Shown here: positions 53,117 to 61,125 of the stretch, in pieces
How the letters are laid out: each line of letters opens with the position of its first letter
Numbering within the stretch: the first letter of the stretch is position 1
Assembly: GCF_012985465.1 (NCBI RefSeq)
Contig: NZ_JAAQWN010000007.1
Coordinates: 354,889-418,888, forward strand
Direction: 5' to 3'
DNA from: Pseudomonas sp. WS 5079
GTDB taxonomy: Bacteria > Pseudomonadota > Gammaproteobacteria > Pseudomonadales > Pseudomonadaceae
Length of the DNA stretch: 64,000 bases
Notes under the pieces: model-generated
Told to the model about the DNA's origin: nothing
What the model saw: the letters and a program-made list of their open reading frames with translations, nothing else
Databases searched by the model: none
Program-made: the position numbers and the translations under genes

Positions 53117-53433
53117 AATGCGAGGATGGCTTCGGCGAGGACCTGGTCGCTGGCGTCGCGGGCTTCGGGCACGCGAGTTCGCAGGGTGTCGAAGGCGGCT
53201 TCCAGTTGCGCGCCACGGATATCGCCATTGCTGGCGACAAAGCTGGCGGCGTCATCGTGGGCTGCACGCACGACTTTGGAGTCACGGATGGAGGTGGTGG
53301 TGTCCGAGGTGAAATCAATGGTGCGGCCAAAGGCACGAACAATGATGTTACTGGTGGCCACGAGGGTTTGTGCCTGGGCGATATCTGCCAGCAAGAACAG
53401 GCCGAGAGCAGCTGCGATCAACGGGCGACGCAT
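53113..53433 (-). CDS. DUF2388 small secreted protein, copy nearest to DUF4105
   Basis: The 106-residue product has a signal peptide ending ADIAQA and the DUF2388 core SKVVRAAHDDAASFVASNGDIRGAQLEAAF. It overlaps the DUF4105 gene by four bases (stop/GTG), so the two are coupled. It ends the run of three paralogues; this copy is the one that the DUF4105 ribosome would leave from. Function unknown. Confidence 0.9.
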   Translation of the reverse strand: MRRPLIAAALGLFLLADIAQAQTLVATSNIIVRAFGRTIDFTSDTTTSIRDSKVVRAAHDDAASFVASNGDIRGAQLEAAFDTLRTRVPEARDASDQVLAEAILAL

Positions 53434-53459
53434 GGAATGACTCCAAAGGGTAAAGATGA

Positions 53460-53768
53460 TTATTGGACGAGAATTGCCTGGGCCAGTTCAAGGTCACTGG
53501 ACTTAAGTTTTGGCTGGGTGCGACGCAGGTAATCCAGTGCACTTTCCAGCCGGGCGCCCCGCCATTGGCCGTCAGTGGCAATAAACGCAGCAGCGTCATC
53601 CTGGGCTGCCAGTATCAATTTACGATCGAACGGCGCCGAGGTCACTTTGCTGGTGGCATAGGCGCTGGCGACGAGGCCTTGTGTGGACAGATCAAAGGCC
53701 TGGACCGGCCCGGCCCCGCACACGGCAAGCACCGTGGGAACAATCAACAAGCGGTATGAAAAAGCCAT
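53460..53768 (-). CDS. DUF2388 small secreted protein, middle copy
   Basis: The 102-residue product has a signal peptide (MAFSYRLLIVPTVLAVCGAG, cut near VQA) and the shared core DRKLILAAQDDAAAFIATDGQWRGARLESAL. It is the most diverged copy. The ATG at 53768 is used; an in-frame TTG at 53780 would be too long. It lies 26 bases from the next copy downstream. Confidence 0.88.
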   Translation of the reverse strand: MAFSYRLLIVPTVLAVCGAGPVQAFDLSTQGLVASAYATSKVTSAPFDRKLILAAQDDAAAFIATDGQWRGARLESALDYLRRTQPKLKSSDLELAQAILVQ

Positions 53769-53840
53769 GGGACTCGACAACTGAAAACGAGCGCCAAGGC
53801 TAGCGTAATGCCCGGGCGAGAGCCAGCGCGGGTACTTCTA

Positions 53841-53868
53841 TGCAGGAGCCGGCAAGTCGGCTCCTGCA
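53841..53868. repeat. Perfect 11-bp REP-like hairpin between DUF2388 copies
   Basis: TGCAGGAGCCG pairs exactly with CGGCTCCTGCA around a 6-base loop (GCAAGT). It resembles the GGAGCCGGCTTGCCGGCTCC REP variety and could end some transcripts between the first and second DUF2388 genes. Confidence 0.75.
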
Positions 53869-53881
53869 AAACAGGCCTGGC

Positions 53882-54202
53882 TCAGATGGCCAGGATTGCC
53901 TGGGCCAGTTGCACATCAGTAGCGGCATTGAGTTGTGGCGCCTGTTGGCGGATCTGCGCCAGGGCGCTTTCCAGCTTCACGCCACGGATCACGCCTTCGC
54001 TGGCGACGAAGCTGGCAGCATCGTCACGGGCAGCGCGCACGACTTTGTTGTCGCGCAGCGAGGATGTGGCATCGGAGCTGGCGTCGGAAGTGGCTTTGAG
54101 AGCGCCCACAATCGAGTCGGTGGTCACGATCAGGCTGGTGGCGCTGGCATTGGCGGCGACGGCAAGCAGGGCTGCAGCGCTCAGCAAACGAAGACGGGAC
54201 AT
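53882..54202 (-). CDS. DUF2388 small secreted protein, first copy
   Basis: The 106-residue product has a signal peptide (ending NASA) and the shared core DNKVVRAARDDAASFVASEGVIRGVKLESAL, 15 of 20 positions like the third copy. It is transcriptionally first of the three. The 315 bases upstream (54203-54518) lie between it and the DUF1127 gene. Confidence 0.9.
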   Translation of the reverse strand: MSRLRLLSAAALLAVAANASATSLIVTTDSIVGALKATSDASSDATSSLRDNKVVRAARDDAASFVASEGVIRGVKLESALAQIRQQAPQLNAATDVQLAQAILAI

Positions 54203-54518
54203 GGGGGTGACTCCTGTGTATGAGACGAACTAATGACGCGATAGTAGCTGGCGCCTATCTGTTCGGGTAGTGCGCAGTTGGAAGTGGTGGCTCACGGAGG
54301 TTATTTGACCGGTACAAATCAGCCAATGCGTAATTGTACTGGTTAATTGTTATGTTTTTTAAACTGTACCTGTCCAGGCATCGAGGATGGCTTCTACGCT
54401 ATTTTTTCGTACTCCCAGAAACAACAAAACCCGCCGCCGGTTACCCGGGGCGGGCTTTGCTACAACAATTTGGGGTGCTGGCGGTGGACCCGGTAGGTCA
54501 GGGCCAGCGGGCGCTAAA
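54203..54518. other. GTAC-rich region between the DUF2388 and DUF1127 genes
   Basis: No gene is seen. It has GACCGGTACA (54307-54316), ATTGTACTGG (54334-54343), AACTGTACCTGTC (54362-54374), and near its right end the DUF1127 terminator (54424-54458). It should carry the promoter of the three-copy DUF2388-DUF4105 operon (minus strand). Confidence 0.55.
54424..54458 (-). terminator. Rho-independent terminator of the DUF1127 gene
   Basis: On the minus strand AAAGCCCGCC pairs with GGCGGGTTTT around a GC-rich loop. Confidence 0.75.
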
Positions 54519-54734
54519 TCAGCGCCAGAACGGCTTGCTCAGCTCTTCGTAGCGTTGAGCTTCGCTGATCCCGGCATCGGCCAGCAGACGCGAATCCAAA
54601 CGAGCCAGTTGATGGCGGCTGGAGATGCGGCGCTGCCACAACATCAGGTTGGCGATAACGCGCAGAGGCAGGGAAGCCTGGGTGTTGACAGCTTTATCTT
54701 CGAAGAACAGTTCGGAACTGAGTGTACGTTCCAT
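54519..54734 (-). CDS. DUF1127 small protein
   Basis: The 71-residue product has an Arg-rich LPLRVIANLMLWQRRISSRHQLARLDSRLLADAGIS segment, shown in pieces as LMLWQRR and HQLARLDSRLLADAGIS, which is the DUF1127 signature; related short proteins bind RNA or DNA and act in stress and phosphate metabolism in other bacteria. The role here is unknown. Both flanks carry repeated GTAC motifs, so its transcription may be controlled by a GntR/MocR-like regulator that lies elsewhere. Confidence 0.88.
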   Translation of the reverse strand: MERTLSSELFFEDKAVNTQASLPLRVIANLMLWQRRISSRHQLARLDSRLLADAGISEAQRYEELSKPFWR

Positions 54735-55051
54735 GATGACATCCTTCCGCTTGTGGCGGGATTAGGTAGTGGTTTAACTGATGCCAATGATCCTCCTCCG
54801 GCGCAAGACTCTCTAGATACAGTTCACCTGTATTGTGAGGGGCCAGTTAACTGTTTATAGCGGCTGTACTGTACGGAAATGGGGCAACTGTACCTGTCAG
54901 CACTTATTTGGTGCGTTTTAGGCGTTTTGGAAGGGATTTGTAGGTTTTTGCGGTAGGAAATGACCGGTACAGCAGTACAGTTTTTTCAAAAGTACCGCGC
55001 TCAGTTCCGGGTGAATGCAACTGTGCTTGCACCCACCCGGGTCTGTATTGA
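54735..55051. other. GTAC-rich region between the DUF1127 and CoA-transferase genes
   Basis: No gene is seen in these 317 bases. Motifs include TACAGTTCACCTGTATTG (54818-54835), CTGTACTGTACGG (54864-54876), AACTGTACCTGTC (54886-54898), and GACCGGTACAGCAGTACAG (54962-54980). AACTGTACCTGTC and GACCGGTACA are exact copies of motifs on the other side of the DUF1127 gene, in mirrored order. Confidence 0.6.
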
Positions 55052-56545
55052 TCAGCCTTTGAGCATGTGCCCGGTTTCTTCCAGGTTGATGTGCCAGCTC
55101 AAGGCTTCGCGCAGGATGTGCGGGGTGTGCCCGCCGATGGCGCAGGCGGCGGTGTAGTAGTTGTTGAGGGCGTCACGGTAGTCCGGGTGCACGCAGTTAT
55201 CGATGATCACCCGTGCCCGCTCCCGTGGCGCCAGGCCGCGCAGGTCGGCCAGGCCGATCTCGGTCACGAGGATGTCGACGTCATGCTCGGTATGGTCGAC
55301 ATGGCTGACCATCGGCACCACGCTGGAAATCGCCCCGCCCTTGGCAATGGACTTGGTGACAAAGATCGCCAGGTGCGCGTTGCGGGCGAAATCTCCCGAG
55401 CCGCCAATGCCGTTCATCATCCGCGTACCACACACGTGGGTGGAGTTGACGTTGCCGTAGATATCGAACTCCAGCGCGGTGTTGATGCCGATGATGCCCA
55501 GGCGGCGCACCACTTCCGGGTGGTTGGAGATTTCCTGCGGGCGCAGCACCAGCTTGTCTTTGTAGCGCTCCAGGTTGCCGAACACGTCGGCATTGCGCCG
55601 CTCTGACAAGGTAATCGAACTGCCGGAGGCAAAGCTCAGCTTGCCGGCGTCGATCAGGTCGAAGGTCGAGTCCTGGAGGACTTCGGAGTACATGGTCAGG
55701 TCTTCGAACGGCGACTCGATCAACCCGCACATCACCGCGTTGGCGATATTACCGATGCCGGCTTGCAACGGGCCGAGCTTGTTGGTCATGCGTCCGGCAT
55801 CCACTTCCTGCTTGAGGAAGTTGATCAGGTGATTGGCGATCCCCTGGGTGTCGCTGTCGGGCGGGGTCACTGTGGAGGCGGAGTCGGCCTGGTTGGTGAT
55901 GACGATGGCGACGATCTTCTCGGGCGGGATCGGGATCGCGGTGCTGCCGATGCGATCATCCACCTTGACCAGTGGGATCGGGGTGCGGGTCGGGCGGTAG
56001 GTCGGGATATAGATGTCGTGCAGGCCTTCCAGATTCGGGTTGTGCGCCAGGTTGATCTCGATGATCACCTGCTTGGCAAAAATCGCGAAGCTGGCCGAGT
56101 TGCCCACGGAGGTGGTGGGCACGATGTGGCCTTGCTCGGTGATGGCCACAGCTTCAATCACCGCGATGTCCGGCAGCTTGAGCTGATTGTTGCGCAGCTG
56201 TTCGACGGTTTCCGATAGATGCTGGTCGATAAACATCACTTCGCCGGCATTGATCGCCTTGCGCAGGGTGCTGTCGACTTGGAATGGCATGCGGCGCGAC
56301 AGCACGCCGGCTTCGGTCAGTTGCTTGTCCAGGTCGTTGCCCAGGCTGGCGCCGGTCATCAGGGTGATTTTCAGGGGCGAGGTCTTGGCACGTTCGGCCA
56401 GGGCGTGGGGCACGGCCTTGGCTTCACCGGCGCGGGTAAAGCCGCTCATGCCGACGGTCATGCCGTCCTCGATCAGGGCGGCAGCATCGGCGGCGCTCAT
56501 GACCTTGTTCAACAGCGAAGGCAAGCGGATACGATCACGGTACAT
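55052..56545 (-). CDS. Acetyl-CoA hydrolase/succinate CoA-transferase family protein
   Basis: The 497-residue protein belongs to the Cat1/acetyl-CoA hydrolase family (PA5445-like), which moves CoA between acetate and succinate or hydrolyses acetyl-CoA. Typical pieces are GMSGFTRAGEAKAVP near the start, PTTSVGNSASFA, EFDIYGNVNSTHVCGTRMMNGIGG (seen as EFDIYGNVNSTHVCG), and SHVDHTEHDVDILVTEIGLA. ATG at 56545. A terminator shared with pntB lies at 56671-56703 on its upstream side, so it has its own promoter there. Confidence 0.9.
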   Translation of the reverse strand: MYRDRIRLPSLLNKVMSAADAAALIEDGMTVGMSGFTRAGEAKAVPHALAERAKTSPLKITLMTGASLGNDLDKQLTEAGVLSRRMPFQVDSTLRKAINAGEVMFIDQHLSETVEQLRNNQLKLPDIAVIEAVAITEQGHIVPTTSVGNSASFAIFAKQVIIEINLAHNPNLEGLHDIYIPTYRPTRTPIPLVKVDDRIGSTAIPIPPEKIVAIVITNQADSASTVTPPDSDTQGIANHLINFLKQEVDAGRMTNKLGPLQAGIGNIANAVMCGLIESPFEDLTMYSEVLQDSTFDLIDAGKLSFASGSSITLSERRNADVFGNLERYKDKLVLRPQEISNHPEVVRRLGIIGINTALEFDIYGNVNSTHVCGTRMMNGIGGSGDFARNAHLAIFVTKSIAKGGAISSVVPMVSHVDHTEHDVDILVTEIGLADLRGLAPRERARVIIDNCVHPDYRDALNNYYTAACAIGGHTPHILREALSWHINLEETGHMLKG

Positions 56546-56670
56546 GGATTGTTATCTCGGGCAACGGAGGCAAGGTGGGCAGTCTAGTGATTTCAAAGGC
56601 GTTCGTCCCGCTACCATGGTCGAATGCCAGGTGGCGATTTAGAGCCTTTGGTCGGGTTTTTCCCGTTAAT

Positions 56671-56703
56671 AAAAAACCCCAGCCTACGGGAGGCCGGGGT
56701 TTT
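56671..56703 (-). terminator. Rho-independent terminator of the pnt operon
   Basis: AAAACCCC-A-GCC / GGC-C-GGGGTTTT stem, read on the minus strand it ends pntB transcription with a T-run (A6 at 56671-56676). The symmetry may also allow it to work for plus-strand transcripts. Confidence 0.82.
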
Positions 56704-56725
56704 GGGTATTGCGCTGGAGCAGTGT

Positions 56726-58162
56726 TTATTCGACGGCCTTGACCATGTCTTCGATGACCTTCTTCGCGTCGCCGAAGACCATCATGGTCTTGTCCAGGTA
56801 GAACAATTCGTTATCCAGGCCGGCGTAACCGCTGGCCATCGAGCGCTTGTTGACGATGATCGTCTTGGCCTTGAAGGCTTCGAGAATCGGCATGCCGGCG
56901 ATCGGCGATTTCGGATCGTTCTTGGCGGCCGGGTTGACCACGTCGTTGGCTCCCAGCACCAGCACCACGTCGGCCTGGCCGAACTCGGAGTTGATGTCTT
57001 CCATCTCGAACACCTGGTCGTAAGGCACCTCGGCCTCGGCCAGCAGCACGTTCATGTGGCCAGGCATGCGGCCGGCGACCGGGTGGATCGCGTATTTCAC
57101 GGTGACGCCGCGATGGGTCAGCTTCTCGGTCAGCTCTTTAAGGGCGTGTTGCGCCCGCGCGACCGCCAGGCCATAGCCTGGGACGATGATCACGGTGTCG
57201 GCGTTGGTCAGCAGGAAAGTGGCGTCGTCGGCCGAACCGGACTTCACCGGGCGCGCTTCTTTCGAACCGGCCGGCCCTGCCGCATCCGGCGTATTGCCGA
57301 AACCGCCGAGCAGCACGTTGAAGAACGAGCGGTTCATCGCCTTGCACATGATGTACGAGAGGATCGCACCGCTCGAACCCACCAGGGAGCCGGCAATGAT
57401 CAGCATCGAGTTGTTCAGCGAGAAGCCGATGCCCGCCGCAGCCCAGCCGGAGTAGCTGTTGAGCATCGAGACAACCACCGGCATGTCGGCGCCGCCAATC
57501 GGGATGATGATCAGCACGCCCAGCACGAAGGCCAGGGCCAGCATCAGGGCGAAGGCACTGAGGTTACCGGTGAACATAAACACCAGGCCCAGGCCCAGGG
57601 TGGCCAGGCCCAGCACCAGGTTCAACTTGTGCTGGCCGCCAAACTGTACCGGTGCGCCCTGGAACAGGCGGAACTTGTACTTGCCCGACAGCTTGCCGAA
57701 GGCAATGACCGAACCGGAGAAGGTAATGGCACCAATGGCTGCGCCGAGGAACAGCTCCAGGCGGTTGCCCGCAGGAATCGCGTCACCCAGTTGCTTGACG
57801 ATCCCCAGGGATTGCGGCTCGACCACCGCCGCGATGGCGATAAACACCGCCGCCAGGCCGATCATGCTGTGCATGAAGGCGACCAGTTCGGGCATCTTGG
57901 TCATTTCTACGCGCTTGGCCATGATCGAGCCGGCGGTGCCGCCGACCAGCAGGCCGACAATCACGTAGCCGATGCCGGCAGTGGCCAGCTCTGCACCGAG
58001 CTTATAGATGAGGCCCACGGTGGTGAGTACCGCCAGCGCCATGCCGAGCATGCCGAACAGGTTGCCGCGTCGGGACGTGGTGGGGTGCGACAGGCCCTTG
58101 AGGGCCTGGATGAAGCAGATCGACGCGATCAGGTAGAGCGTCGTCACGAGGTTCATGCTCAT
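56726..58162 (-). CDS. pntB: NAD(P) transhydrogenase subunit beta
   Basis: PntB, with the alpha subunits, moves hydride between NADH and NADP+ using the proton gradient. The 478-residue protein has eight or nine helices followed by the NADP-binding domain with the GYGLAVARAQHALKELTEKL signature, HPVAGRMPGHMNVLLAEA and DVVLVLGANDVVNPAA. Its start overlaps the pntAB stop by one base. Confidence 0.95.
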   Translation of the reverse strand: MSMNLVTTLYLIASICFIQALKGLSHPTTSRRGNLFGMLGMALAVLTTVGLIYKLGAELATAGIGYVIVGLLVGGTAGSIMAKRVEMTKMPELVAFMHSMIGLAAVFIAIAAVVEPQSLGIVKQLGDAIPAGNRLELFLGAAIGAITFSGSVIAFGKLSGKYKFRLFQGAPVQFGGQHKLNLVLGLATLGLGLVFMFTGNLSAFALMLALAFVLGVLIIIPIGGADMPVVVSMLNSYSGWAAAGIGFSLNNSMLIIAGSLVGSSGAILSYIMCKAMNRSFFNVLLGGFGNTPDAAGPAGSKEARPVKSGSADDATFLLTNADTVIIVPGYGLAVARAQHALKELTEKLTHRGVTVKYAIHPVAGRMPGHMNVLLAEAEVPYDQVFEMEDINSEFGQADVVLVLGANDVVNPAAKNDPKSPIAGMPILEAFKAKTIIVNKRSMASGYAGLDNELFYLDKTMMVFGDAKKVIEDMVKAVE

Positions 58163-58482
58163 TACTTCTGCACCTCTTCTTTAGCCTTGGGCGCTTTCTT
58201 CTTGAACATCTCAAGCATCCTACGGGTAACCAGGAAACCGCCGAACACGTTGACGGCAGCCAGGGCTACGGCCAGGGTGCCCATGGTCTTGCCCAGCGGG
58301 GTCACGGTGAGTGCGGCGGCGAGCATGGCGCCAACGATCACAATCGCCGAAATTGCGTTGGTCACGGCCATCAGCGGCGTGTGCAGCGCGGGGGTGACGT
58401 TCCAGACCACGTGGTAACCGACATAAATCGCCAGCACGAAGATGATCAGGTTGTAGATACCGGGGGAGATAAGCTCTTCCAT
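58162..58482 (-). CDS. pntAB: NAD(P) transhydrogenase subunit alpha, membrane part
   Basis: The 106-residue protein holds three to four helices, the membrane portion that is fused to PntA in E. coli but separate in Pseudomonas and others (split-type transhydrogenase). It has GYHVVWNVTPALHTPLMAVTN, typical of this part. ATG at 58482, 15 bases after pntAA; TAATG overlap with pntB. Confidence 0.93.
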   Translation of the reverse strand: MEELISPGIYNLIIFVLAIYVGYHVVWNVTPALHTPLMAVTNAISAIVIVGAMLAAALTVTPLGKTMGTLAVALAAVNVFGGFLVTRRMLEMFKKKAPKAKEEVQK

Positions 58483-58497
58483 CGTCTGAATCCCTGC

Positions 58498-59619
58498 TTA
58501 GGCGTTTTTGCGGATGACTTGGCCGTCGCGGCACATCAGGCACGCGGCGACGATGTCGTCTTCGAGGTTGATTTCAAACTGCCCTTCCTTGGTGAAGACC
58601 AGCTTCAGGAAGTCCAGCAGGTTGCGCGCATACAGGGCCGAAGCATCGGCAGCGACCGCGCCGGCTAGGTTGGTCGGGCCACAGATGGTCACGCCGTTTT
58701 CCACCACCACCTGGTCGGCGACGGTCAGTGGGCAGTTGCCACCCTGGGCGGCGGCCAGGTCGATCACTACGGAGCCTGGCTTCATCTGGGCGACGGTTTC
58801 GGCGCTCAGCAGCGTCGGGGCCTTGCGACCCGGAATCAGGGCGGTGGTGATGACGATATCGGCTTGCTTGGCGCGCTCATGCACGGCCAGGGCCTGGCGC
58901 TGCATCCAACTGGTGGGCATGGGGCGGGCGTAGCCGCCGACACCGACGGCGCATTCGCGCTCTTCATCGGTCTCGTAGGGCACGTCGACGAACTTGGCAC
59001 CGAGGGACTCGATCTGCTCCTTCACGGCCGGGCGTACGTCGGACGCTTCGATGACGGCACCCAGGCGTTTCGCCGTAGCGATGGCTTGCAGGCCGGCAAC
59101 ACCGGCGCCGAGGATCAGCACGCGAGCGGCTTTCACCGTACCGGCGGCGGTCATCAGCATTGGCATGAAGCGCGGGTAGTGATGGGCCGCCAGCAACACT
59201 GCCTTGTAGCCGGCAATGTTGGCCTGGGACGACAGCACATCCAGGCTCTGCGCACGGGAGGTACGCGGCGCGGCCTCCAGGGCGAAGGCAGTGATGCCAT
59301 GTTCGGCCAGTTGGGTGATGGTTTCGTTGCTGAACGGATTGAGCATGCCCACCAACACGGTGCCGCTTTTAATCAGCGTCAGCTCACTGTCGCTGGGGGC
59401 GACCACCTTGAGAATCAGCTCGGCGCCAAACGCATCGCTGGCACTGCCAATGGTTGCGCCTGCCGTTTCATAGGCACTGTCGACGACGCTGGCTTTGATA
59501 CCTGCACCGCTTTGTACAGTGACCTTATGGCCCTGGCCGATCAGCTTCTTGATGGTTTCCGGGGTTGCAGCAACCCGCGTTTCACCGGTCTGGGTTTCGA
59601 GAGGAACACCAATGTGCAC
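58498..59619 (-). CDS. pntAA: NAD(P) transhydrogenase subunit alpha, NAD-binding part
   Basis: The 373-residue soluble NAD-binding domain of the split transhydrogenase starts with HIGVPLETQTGETRVAATPET and has GAGVAGLQAIATAKRLGA (Rossmann) and DVPYETDEERECA. The start is GTG at 59619, with GGAG about eight bases upstream; a longer in-frame start at 59709 has no homologous character. It heads the pntAA-pntAB-pntB operon. Confidence 0.93.
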   Translation of the reverse strand: MHIGVPLETQTGETRVAATPETIKKLIGQGHKVTVQSGAGIKASVVDSAYETAGATIGSASDAFGAELILKVVAPSDSELTLIKSGTVLVGMLNPFSNETITQLAEHGITAFALEAAPRTSRAQSLDVLSSQANIAGYKAVLLAAHHYPRFMPMLMTAAGTVKAARVLILGAGVAGLQAIATAKRLGAVIEASDVRPAVKEQIESLGAKFVDVPYETDEERECAVGVGGYARPMPTSWMQRQALAVHERAKQADIVITTALIPGRKAPTLLSAETVAQMKPGSVVIDLAAAQGGNCPLTVADQVVVENGVTICGPTNLAGAVAADASALYARNLLDFLKLVFTKEGQFEINLEDDIVAACLMCRDGQVIRKNA

Positions 59620-60068
59620 GTCAAATCTCCTGCATGATCTTTTTGCTTTTGATTTTTGTAAAAAGGCCAGTGCACCGCGAGTGGCGCAACTGGGGCGGCC
59701 GATCAGCACGACCCCGCTGAAATGACAGCAGGGCGCGGCATTTTGCAGGCGAACTTTACGGCCTTCAAGGGATTATGACGGGTGACGAAAAATTAACTAC
59801 AAGTCACCCTGTGACTGATTGTCGCAATGTGCCGGAATAACCTCTTGGAATACAGGTGTTTAAAGGGTTATCGCGGGAAAAGTCGATTTACCCAATTGTC
59901 GACATGAATAACCGATCATTGCCCCCGAATACCCGCTGTAGGGCTTGCAGCTATTGGCTTGCAGAGGGTTTTACGGTCGAACGGTACAGTCTGTCAAAAG
60001 GCGACATATACGTATATCTGTAGGTCTCAAAATTACCTGACTACAAGGTCAATAACTTGCCTGGGCCT
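59620..60068. other. 449-base gene-free region upstream of pntAA
   Basis: No gene is convincing. It contains a 7-base inverted repeat GGGTGAC (59780-59786) / GTCACCC (59813-59819) about 160-200 bases upstream of pntAA, and an exact palindrome ATATACGTATAT near 60006-60017, near the 3' end of the convergent LysR gene. The pnt promoter should lie here. Confidence 0.45.
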
Positions 60069-60968
60069 CTAGAATTGATGGCTGTAGCGCTGTGCCTGAT
60101 CAATCAGCCAGTCTCGAAAGGCGTGCAGTGATGCAGATTCGACCTTTCTTTCGGGAATCATCAGGTAATAGGCTTTGCTGCTGGTCAGCGCCTGCGGGTT
60201 GGCAATCACCAGTTGTTTCTCGCTCAGTTCCCGCTGAATAAGGAACGGTGGGATCAAGGCAATCCCCATGTCATGCATGGCCGCCTGGGACAGCATGGAG
60301 AATAGCTCGTAGCGCGGGCCTGTCATGTCCCGGGGGATATTCAGTTGTTGGGCGTTGAACCACTGGCGCCAGGCGTAGGGTCGCGTGGTTTGCTGCAGCA
60401 GTGGCAGTTCGGCGATTTCCTCTGCGCGAAAGTGCGTGCGGTTTTGCAGCAAGCGCGGGCTGCAGACGGGGACTGGATTTTCGCCCATCAGCCGATGAGA
60501 TTCGGTGCCCGACCAGTCGGCATCGCCGAAATACACAGCGGCATCGAACTCGGTATCGGCAAACAGGAACGGGCGGGTGCGGTTGGTCAGGTTCACTGTG
60601 ACTTCGGGGTGTTGCTGCTGGAAATCCTTCAGGCGCGGGATCAGCCACTGCGTGCCGAACGTGGGCACTACCGCCAGCTCAATCACATTGGCGCCCTGCT
60701 GGCCCATCACTGACAGGGTGTCACGCTCCACGGCATCCAATTGCGTCGCCACTCGCCGGCTATAGGAAAGCCCGGCTTCGGTGAGCTTTACCCCGCGTCG
60801 CGAGCGCCGAAACAGCTCGACACTCAAAAACTCCTCAAGGCTGGCGATCTGTCGGCAGATCGCGCCCTGGGTGATGGAAAGTTCTTGCGCGGCCTTGGTG
60901 AAGCTTTCGTGGCGGGCTGCTGCTTCAAAGCTGACCAGGGCCGTGGTGCTGGGGATCTTTCTGCGCAT
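60069..60968 (-). CDS. gcdR: LysR-family regulator of glutarate catabolism (GcdR-like)
   Basis: The 299-residue protein has an N-terminal winged HTH (AARHESFTKAAQELSITQGAICRQIASLEEFLSVELF, seen as FTKAAQELSITQGAICRQ) and a C-terminal LysR substrate domain. The ATG at 60968 is used because it begins MRRKIPSTTALVSFEAA, the usual LysR opening; the ATG at 60983 is five codons upstream. It is divergent from gcdH, 157 bases apart, as in P. aeruginosa PA0448-PA0447, so it probably controls the gcdH operon with a glutarate-type inducer. Confidence 0.88.
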   Translation of the reverse strand: MRRKIPSTTALVSFEAAARHESFTKAAQELSITQGAICRQIASLEEFLSVELFRRSRRGVKLTEAGLSYSRRVATQLDAVERDTLSVMGQQGANVIELAVVPTFGTQWLIPRLKDFQQQHPEVTVNLTNRTRPFLFADTEFDAAVYFGDADWSGTESHRLMGENPVPVCSPRLLQNRTHFRAEEIAELPLLQQTTRPYAWRQWFNAQQLNIPRDMTGPRYELFSMLSQAAMHDMGIALIPPFLIQRELSEKQLVIANPQALTSSKAYYLMIPERKVESASLHAFRDWLIDQAQRYSHQF

Positions 60969-61125
60969 GTACCGTACTCTCACTAATAAAAGGCTGTTGC
61001 GCCTTTCTCAATCGTTACGGAGTGAGAAATTAGCACAAGGCTATGCAAAAACCTCGTTTGCCCTCCTCGCCTACCCGGCCTAGGCTGCATGCACGACTTT
61101 TGATTTACTTCGCGAGGACTCACTC

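Noticed and set aside
56624..58417. 597-codon open frame opposite pntB
   Set aside because: Antisense to a transhydrogenase with clear NADP-binding motifs; composition is low complexity (His, Gln, Arg).
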